Below are positions 59,901-64,000 of a stretch of DNA of 64,000 nucleotides, in pieces. The notes beneath the pieces are model-generated. The model had not been told where the DNA came from. It saw nothing but the letters and a program-made list of their open reading frames with translations, and searched no databases. Origin of the DNA: Terricaulis silvestris (GTDB taxonomy: Bacteria > Pseudomonadota > Alphaproteobacteria > Caulobacterales > Aquidulcibacteraceae); NCBI RefSeq assembly GCF_009792355.1, contig NZ_CP047045.1, positions 558,001-622,000 on the forward strand, in the 5' to 3' direction. The translations under genes were made by a program, and so were the position numbers. Position 1 is the stretch's first letter. Every line of letters starts with the position of its first letter.

Positions 59901-60653
59901 ATGGCGCCTGCTCCTGGCATTAATCGGATCGTCCTCGTACATGGCGCCGCTCACGGCGCATGGTGCTGGGAAGTGTTGACGCCAATTCTCATGTCGTACG
60001 GACACGAGGTGCAGACGTTGGATTTGCCGGGCCTGGGCGATGATGCGACGCCGCCGGCGAACGTTCATCTCGCGGATTATGTTGAGCGTATCGTGGGCAT
60101 CTTGAAGAGCCGCGATGCGCCCGCACTTTTGCTCGGACACTCGATGGGCGGCGTGCCGGTTTCGCAAGCGGCGGAGAATGCTCGCGAGCATGTCGCCAGA
60201 GTCGTTTATCTCACCGCCGTCTCGCCGCAGAGCGGCGACTCGATGGGGAGTTTACCCTTGATGGAGCACCCGCAATCCGCGTCGCGCGCGCTGCGGCCGA
60301 GTTCGATCGAGGGCGCTGTCGAATTTGATCCGGCTATGGCCGAAGAAGTTTTCTACAATCGCTGCACGCCCGACATCGTTCGCCGCGCCACGGCTCGGCT
60401 AAGACCCCAAGCGGCGGCGCCGATTAGAGAGCCTGTCGTCCTCTCGCACGACCGATATGGACGGATCCCTAAGTCGTATATCGTTTGCACCGATGACCAG
60501 GCATTTCCGGTTTCGGCGCAGCATTGGATTTGCGACCGCTCATCAATTCAACGAAAGCGCTCGATCGACTCCGATCATTCACCATTCTTCTCGGCGCCGC
60601 ACGAGCTCGCCAAGATCATTCATGAGGAGGCGAGCGCTGGCGATGACGCGTAG
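59901..60653 (+). CDS. Alpha/beta hydrolase (MES/hydroxynitrile-lyase-like)
   Basis: 250 residues. IVLVHGAAHGAWCWEVLTPI is the oxyanion motif, LLLGHSMGGVPVSQAAE the nucleophile elbow, IVCTDDQAFP the acid region and SIDSDHSPFFSAPHELAKII the His. This is the compact plant methylesterase/hydroxynitrile lyase-like group, found in bacteria as esterases of unknown substrate. It starts 15 bp after the dehydrogenase stop (AAGGTGGAG upstream), so it is the last gene of that operon. It could open a lactone or ester intermediate. Confidence 0.9.
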   Translation: MAPAPGINRIVLVHGAAHGAWCWEVLTPILMSYGHEVQTLDLPGLGDDATPPANVHLADYVERIVGILKSRDAPALLLGHSMGGVPVSQAAENAREHVARVVYLTAVSPQSGDSMGSLPLMEHPQSASRALRPSSIEGAVEFDPAMAEEVFYNRCTPDIVRRATARLRPQAAAPIREPVVLSHDRYGRIPKSYIVCTDDQAFPVSAQHWICDRSSIQRKRSIDSDHSPFFSAPHELAKIIHEEASAGDDA

Positions 60654-60655
60654 TC

Positions 60656-61738
60656 TTACGCGCTGACCCTTGCGACTGCCGGCGCCGACGACGGCAGCTT
60701 CGGAATAACTTCCTCGCCGAGCAGCCGAACCATGTCGACAAATTCCTCGCGTGGCACACCGCCCATGTCCATCTTGATGAGATTGACGTCAGCGCCGACG
60801 GTGGTGGCGACTTTGCTCAGGCGTTCCGCGAACTCCGCGGGGCCGCCGACGATGGCGGGGCCGTCAGTGGTCAGGAAATCATAATCGAACGTAGCCGTCA
60901 GATAGGGCGGGGGATCCGGGTTCACGCTCTTGATGATAGCGGTGTTGAAGGCGTGATAGGCGCGATAACGCGGCTCGTAACGCGCTCGCGCTTTTGCCGC
61001 GGTGGCGCCGACCCAACCGTGCCAGCATGCGCCGACTTGCGCTTTGTGCTTATGGCCCGCTTCGGCAAAGGCCTCGCGATAGACGTCCGCCATCGGTGCG
61101 AACTTACCGGGCTTTCCGAATGCGCTGGGTAGCATGAGATTTAATCCCAGCCGGCCCGCGAGTTTTGCCGTCTCCGGCGAGCTGCCGCCGCCGACCCAGA
61201 TCGGCGTGTCTTGTTGGACGGGTGTGGGTTGAAGCTTTTGTCCTTTGAGCGGTGCGCGGAATTTTCCAGCCCAGTGCACTGGCTTTCCAGGCCAGAGCTC
61301 GCACGCCAACTCGATCGACTCTGAGAAGAGCGCATAGGAATCATCGATGGACTGACCAAACAGGGCGTAGGTGTCGACGAAGAAATTTCCACGCCCGACA
61401 ACGAGATCGACGCGACCGCCGGAGATGACATCTACCGTGGCGTAGTCCTCCGCCATGCGGAGCGGGTCGAGATTGGCTGCCAACGCCACCGAGCTTCCGA
61501 CGCGCAACTTTGTCGTGCGCGCCGCTATCGCACTCATGAGGATAGGCGGCGCCGAGAAGGTGTAATCGATGCCGTGGTGCTCGCCGATATAGATCCCGTG
61601 CAGCCCCAACGTGTCCCCGACTTCGGCCGCCTCAATCATCATACGGTAGCGCTCAGGTGCGGAGAACGGGCGGCCAGTGATGGGATCATCGACGATGTCC
61701 CCCAGCGACATAAGGCTTACCTTCACGAACCGCTCCAC
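60656..61738 (-). CDS. LLM-class flavin-dependent oxidoreductase
   Basis: 360 residues, luciferase-like TIM barrel. Seen: GLHGIYIGEHHGIDYTFSAP, VGSSVALAANLDPLRMAEDY, DVISGGRVDLVVGRGNFFVD and TPIWVGGGSSPETAKLAGRL. Uses FMN (or F420) with a separate reductase; substrates range from aldehydes to ketones. Convergent with the hydrolase gene with only two bases between stop codons. Its promoter carries site 3, so it probably shares the cluster regulator. Confidence 0.92.
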   Translation of the reverse strand: MERFVKVSLMSLGDIVDDPITGRPFSAPERYRMMIEAAEVGDTLGLHGIYIGEHHGIDYTFSAPPILMSAIAARTTKLRVGSSVALAANLDPLRMAEDYATVDVISGGRVDLVVGRGNFFVDTYALFGQSIDDSYALFSESIELACELWPGKPVHWAGKFRAPLKGQKLQPTPVQQDTPIWVGGGSSPETAKLAGRLGLNLMLPSAFGKPGKFAPMADVYREAFAEAGHKHKAQVGACWHGWVGATAAKARARYEPRYRAYHAFNTAIIKSVNPDPPPYLTATFDYDFLTTDGPAIVGGPAEFAERLSKVATTVGADVNLIKMDMGGVPREEFVDMVRLLGEEVIPKLPSSAPAVARVSA

Positions 61739-61815
61739 CTTGCGACCTGGCTTTCACCTTACGGTGTTGGGTTTATGTGCGCAAGGGCAGGCCGGGCCAG
61801 ACAAAAAAGACTTCA

Positions 61816-61857
61816 ATTATACAGCAAAACAGCGGTGATTTAAGCTTAAACAATGTT
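61816..61857 (-). promoter_or_regulatory. Promoter with shared cluster operator, site 3
   Basis: For the leftward LLM gene: -10 TATAAT on the minus strand (61816-61821) with an extended TGCTG before it. The perfect palindrome TTTAAGCTTAAA (61839-61850) covers the -35 position. On the plus strand it continues as CAATGTT (61851-61857), as site 2 continues as CGATGTT. Confidence 0.6.
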
Positions 61858-61897
61858 AAATTGATGGAGCGATGCTCCTCCCGAGCGCTGACCGATA

Positions 61898-61929
61898 CGC
61901 GCGGCCGCCCAGGCTAGGGCGGCCGCGCG
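61898..61929 (-). terminator. Strong hairpin terminator
   Basis: CGCGCGGCCGCCC (61898-61910), loop AGGCTA, GGGCGGCCGCGCG (61917-61929): a perfect 13-bp GC stem, just after the stop of the leftward SDR gene at 61935. The plus strand has TTGTTT after it; the minus strand has no T-run. Confidence 0.75.
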
Positions 61930-61934
61930 TTGTT

Positions 61935-62882
61935 TCAGAACCGCTCGCCAACTATCTCCTCGCTCTTGGTCCACAACGCTTTCGCGTGTTCGCCATCGAG
62001 CGCGTAGGAGCGCACGCCGCTGCGGACTTCGTCGCCGGCGTCGGTGACATCGGCGACGTGGCAATCCTCGCAGAAGCGTGCCGCCACATCCTCCGCGGGA
62101 GCGACCACGCCGGCCCACACGCTCGTCGCTGCGCCCTGTGGGATCGTCTTGAGCTCGAACGCCGGTTCGCCGCGCGCTTGCGCTTGGACGTTGAGCTGCG
62201 TCACAATGGATTGAAGCGCACCTGGCGCCATGTGACGCGCGAGTTCGGTCTCGATGCCGCCCGGATGCACCGCAGTCGCACGCACGCCGCGCGCTTGGTG
62301 GCGACGATCGAACTCTACTGCGAATAGGACGTTTGCGGTCTTCGAACGCCCGTAAGCGCCAAAGTCAGTGTATTCGGTGCGCTCGAAGTTCGGATCGTCC
62401 AGGTTCACGTCCGAATAGCGATGCCCGGACGACGACAGGTTCACCAGCCGCGATCCCGGCGCGAACAGCGGCGCGATGCGGTTGATGAAGACGAAATGGC
62501 CGAGGTGGTTTGTGCCGAACTGCGTTTCGAAACCATCCTCGGTCAGGGTCCGCGTCGGAATCGCCATTACGCCGGCGTTGGCGATGACCAGATCGAACTT
62601 TTGGCCGTCGGCGTTGAGCTTGTCCGCGGCGGCTCGCACGCTCTTGAGCGAGGCGAGGTCCATCTCGATCAGCTCGATGCCGGGGATATGCGCCGTGGCG
62701 CTCCTCGCCTTTTCGAGATTGCGCGCCGTACCGATGACGCTTGCGCCGTGCGCGGCAAGGGTGCGTGCCGTCTCGACGCCGAGACCCGCGGAAACACCGG
62801 TGACGAGGACTCGCTTGCCTGTGATATCGACGCCTTCAAGCACGTCGTCGGTTGTGGACTTCGCTCCAAATGTCTTGGCCAC
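61935..62882 (-). CDS. SDR, retinol-dehydrogenase-like
   Basis: 315 residues from GTG 62882 with AAGGAG eight bases upstream. RVLVTGVSAGLGVETARTLA is the cofactor motif, DLVIANAGVMAIP the NAG motif, VNLSSSGHRYSDVNLDDPNF the Ser region and FGAYGRSKTANVLFAVEFDR the YxxxK, then VHPGGIETEL. The long insert is that of the WW-oxidoreductase/RDH-like SDRs. Substrate unknown. Divergent from an AraC regulator (162-bp gap), a frequent pairing. Confidence 0.92.
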   Translation of the reverse strand: MAKTFGAKSTTDDVLEGVDITGKRVLVTGVSAGLGVETARTLAAHGASVIGTARNLEKARSATAHIPGIELIEMDLASLKSVRAAADKLNADGQKFDLVIANAGVMAIPTRTLTEDGFETQFGTNHLGHFVFINRIAPLFAPGSRLVNLSSSGHRYSDVNLDDPNFERTEYTDFGAYGRSKTANVLFAVEFDRRHQARGVRATAVHPGGIETELARHMAPGALQSIVTQLNVQAQARGEPAFELKTIPQGAATSVWAGVVAPAEDVAARFCEDCHVADVTDAGDEVRSGVRSYALDGEHAKALWTKSEEIVGERF

Positions 62883-63044
62883 GGGAGGGCTCCTTTGAGG
62901 GTCGGGCGAAGCCGGAAGGGTTCGCCGCACGCCTTGCCTAAATGGCGCCCCAGGCGACCACGAGGGTACCTGATCAATGCGAATCCTTGCCTATTCCTCT
63001 CAAGAGTACGCGTCCACGCCTTGCCGGGGTCTCCGCGCTGGCCG

Positions 63045-63947
63045 ATGTTCAACGCTATGCAAGGGCACCTCGAAAATCTGCTCGCGTTAGCCTCCCGCCA
63101 CGCTGATGGCGCCGTTGAGGCCGCGATCCCTGGCATCGCTATCACCGTCGCGCGCCAGAAGACTCAGCCCACGGTCGGTATGTTCCAGCCGCGCTTCTGT
63201 CTGGTGCTGCAGGGCGCGAAGGAGGTGACGATCGGCGATCGGTGCATGCGCTACGATCCGACCAGGTATTTCATCGCATCTTTGGAGGTGCCCGCCACCG
63301 GCTGTATCATCGAGGCAGACGCGAACCATCCGTATGTCGGCCTCAGCATGGTGCTTGATCCGGAGGCGTTGGCAGCGCTTCTAGTCGAGACACCGGCTTC
63401 GACCGACGGTGATAAAGCAAGCTTCGCGGTGAGTCCGGTGACGGCGCAATTGTTGGACCCGTGCGTGCGGCTGATGGCCTTACTCGACACGCCTCGCGAC
63501 ATTCCTGTGCTCGCGCCGATGCTAAAGCGCGAAATCCTCTATCGCTTGCTGCAAGGTCCGCAAGGCGGCGCTCTTCGCCAAATTGCAAACGCCGACGGCC
63601 GCTTGGGGCAAGTGCGCCGCGCCATCGCTTGGATCCGCGAGCACTTCGATCAAAACCTGCGCGTCGAAACGCTTGCCGCGGTCGCCGGGATGAGCACAGC
63701 GTCTTTTCATCGTCACTTCAAGGCGGCCACTGCGATGAGTCCGTTGCAGTACCAAAAAAGTATACGCCTTCAACAGGCGCGCCTCATGCTAGCGACCAAG
63801 CGGGATGCGGCGCGCGTTGGTTATGCCGTTGGCTACGAGAGCGCATCCCAATTCAGCCGCGAGTATGCGCGTCAATTCGGCCTACCACCCGCGCGCGACG
63901 CCTTGCGCCTCCTCAGCGGTGCGGCCACCGCAGATGCGAGCGCCTGA
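63045..63947 (+). CDS. AraC-family regulator (AraC_N type)
   Basis: 300 residues from ATG 63045 (ATG 63057 also possible; the frame is open far upstream but antisense to the SDR gene). N-terminal AraC_N domain: FQPRFCLVLQGAKEVTIGDR, YFIASLEVPATGCIIEAD. C-terminal double HTH: IAWIREHFDQNLRVETLAAV, AGMSTASFHRHFKAATAMSP, LQYQKSIRLQQARLML, and VGYAVGYESASQFSREYARQ. Regulators of this type control the adjacent dehydrogenase. Ligand unknown. Confidence 0.92.
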   Translation: MFNAMQGHLENLLALASRHADGAVEAAIPGIAITVARQKTQPTVGMFQPRFCLVLQGAKEVTIGDRCMRYDPTRYFIASLEVPATGCIIEADANHPYVGLSMVLDPEALAALLVETPASTDGDKASFAVSPVTAQLLDPCVRLMALLDTPRDIPVLAPMLKREILYRLLQGPQGGALRQIANADGRLGQVRRAIAWIREHFDQNLRVETLAAVAGMSTASFHRHFKAATAMSPLQYQKSIRLQQARLMLATKRDAARVGYAVGYESASQFSREYARQFGLPPARDALRLLSGAATADASA

Positions 63948-64000
63948 GGCCCTCGTCTCTAGATTTTTTCCCAGGGATGCGAAAAGCCGACATCGGTGAA

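Noticed and set aside
1-64000. tRNA, rRNA, origin or attachment-site sequences
   Set aside because: No T-loop GGTTCRANTCC in cloverleaf context, rRNA-like sequence, DnaA box cluster or integrase gene was seen.

Overview
The window looks like chromosomal DNA of a high-GC alphaproteobacterium. The outer-membrane TonB-dependent receptors, the dctB-dctD/dctA dicarboxylate module, an HWE-type histidine kinase fragment, many SDR/AKR/pirin/DoxX redox genes and a phosphotransferase plus acyl-CoA dehydrogenase pair fit Caulobacterales/Hyphomonadaceae or Sphingomonadales best. This placement is an inference; no rRNA or tRNA gene is present to anchor it.

Layout. (1) 1-1061: 5' part of a cytochrome P450 running off the left edge, then about 1 kb without a recognisable gene. 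(2) 2.1-32.9 kb: a long series of small redox and detoxification units, each with its own regulator: DUF1428, MarR/aldo-keto reductase, SDR, SnoaL-like proteins, alpha/beta hydrolases with a TetR regulator and a tandem palindromic operator, a catalytically dead HtrA-like protein translationally overlapped with a LuxR regulator, patatin, isochorismatases, NmrA, MFS, OsmC, pirins, LysR/AKR, AzoR/LysR/AraC, then an aldehyde dehydrogenase-GMC oxidoreductase-amidohydrolase operon and a DoxX/LysR pair. This stretch also carries decayed genes (a miniature wrbA, an old-yellow-enzyme remnant, an MFS tail, a frameshifted SnoaL gene) and four copies of a 31-bp repeat. (3) 33.0-40.9 kb: an accessory patch: GIY-YIG nuclease divergent from a controller-type XRE regulator with a C-box-like site, a histidine-kinase fragment, a GMC oxidoreductase, a second truncated XRE gene, a phage terminase fragment fused head-to-head to a truncated metallo-beta-lactamase-fold gene, and a TIR-TPR protein beside an unknown membrane protein. 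(4) 41.0-50.2 kb: dctD-dctB facing dctA, which is followed by a TonB-dependent receptor and a secreted alpha/beta hydrolase. (5) 50.5-61.7 kb: a catabolic cluster with a TonB receptor, P450, TetR regulator, acyl-CoA ligase, quinone oxidoreductase, APH-type phosphotransferase, acyl-CoA dehydrogenase, hydrolase and flavin monooxygenase. Three of its promoters share a TTTAARCTTAA-type site. (6) 61.9-63.9 kb: SDR and AraC regulator, divergent.

How they work together. Region 5 reads as uptake, hydroxylation, CoA activation and then kinase/dehydrogenase removal of a hydroxyl group, as in ACAD10/11 and levulinate (Lva) catabolism. Region 4 reads as outer-membrane capture of an ester, release of a dicarboxylate by the secreted hydrolase, and import through DctA under DctBD control. 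The best candidates for an undescribed system are the TIR-TPR locus with its competing leader hairpins, the orphan GIY-YIG nuclease/C-protein pair, and the dead-HtrA/LuxR pair.
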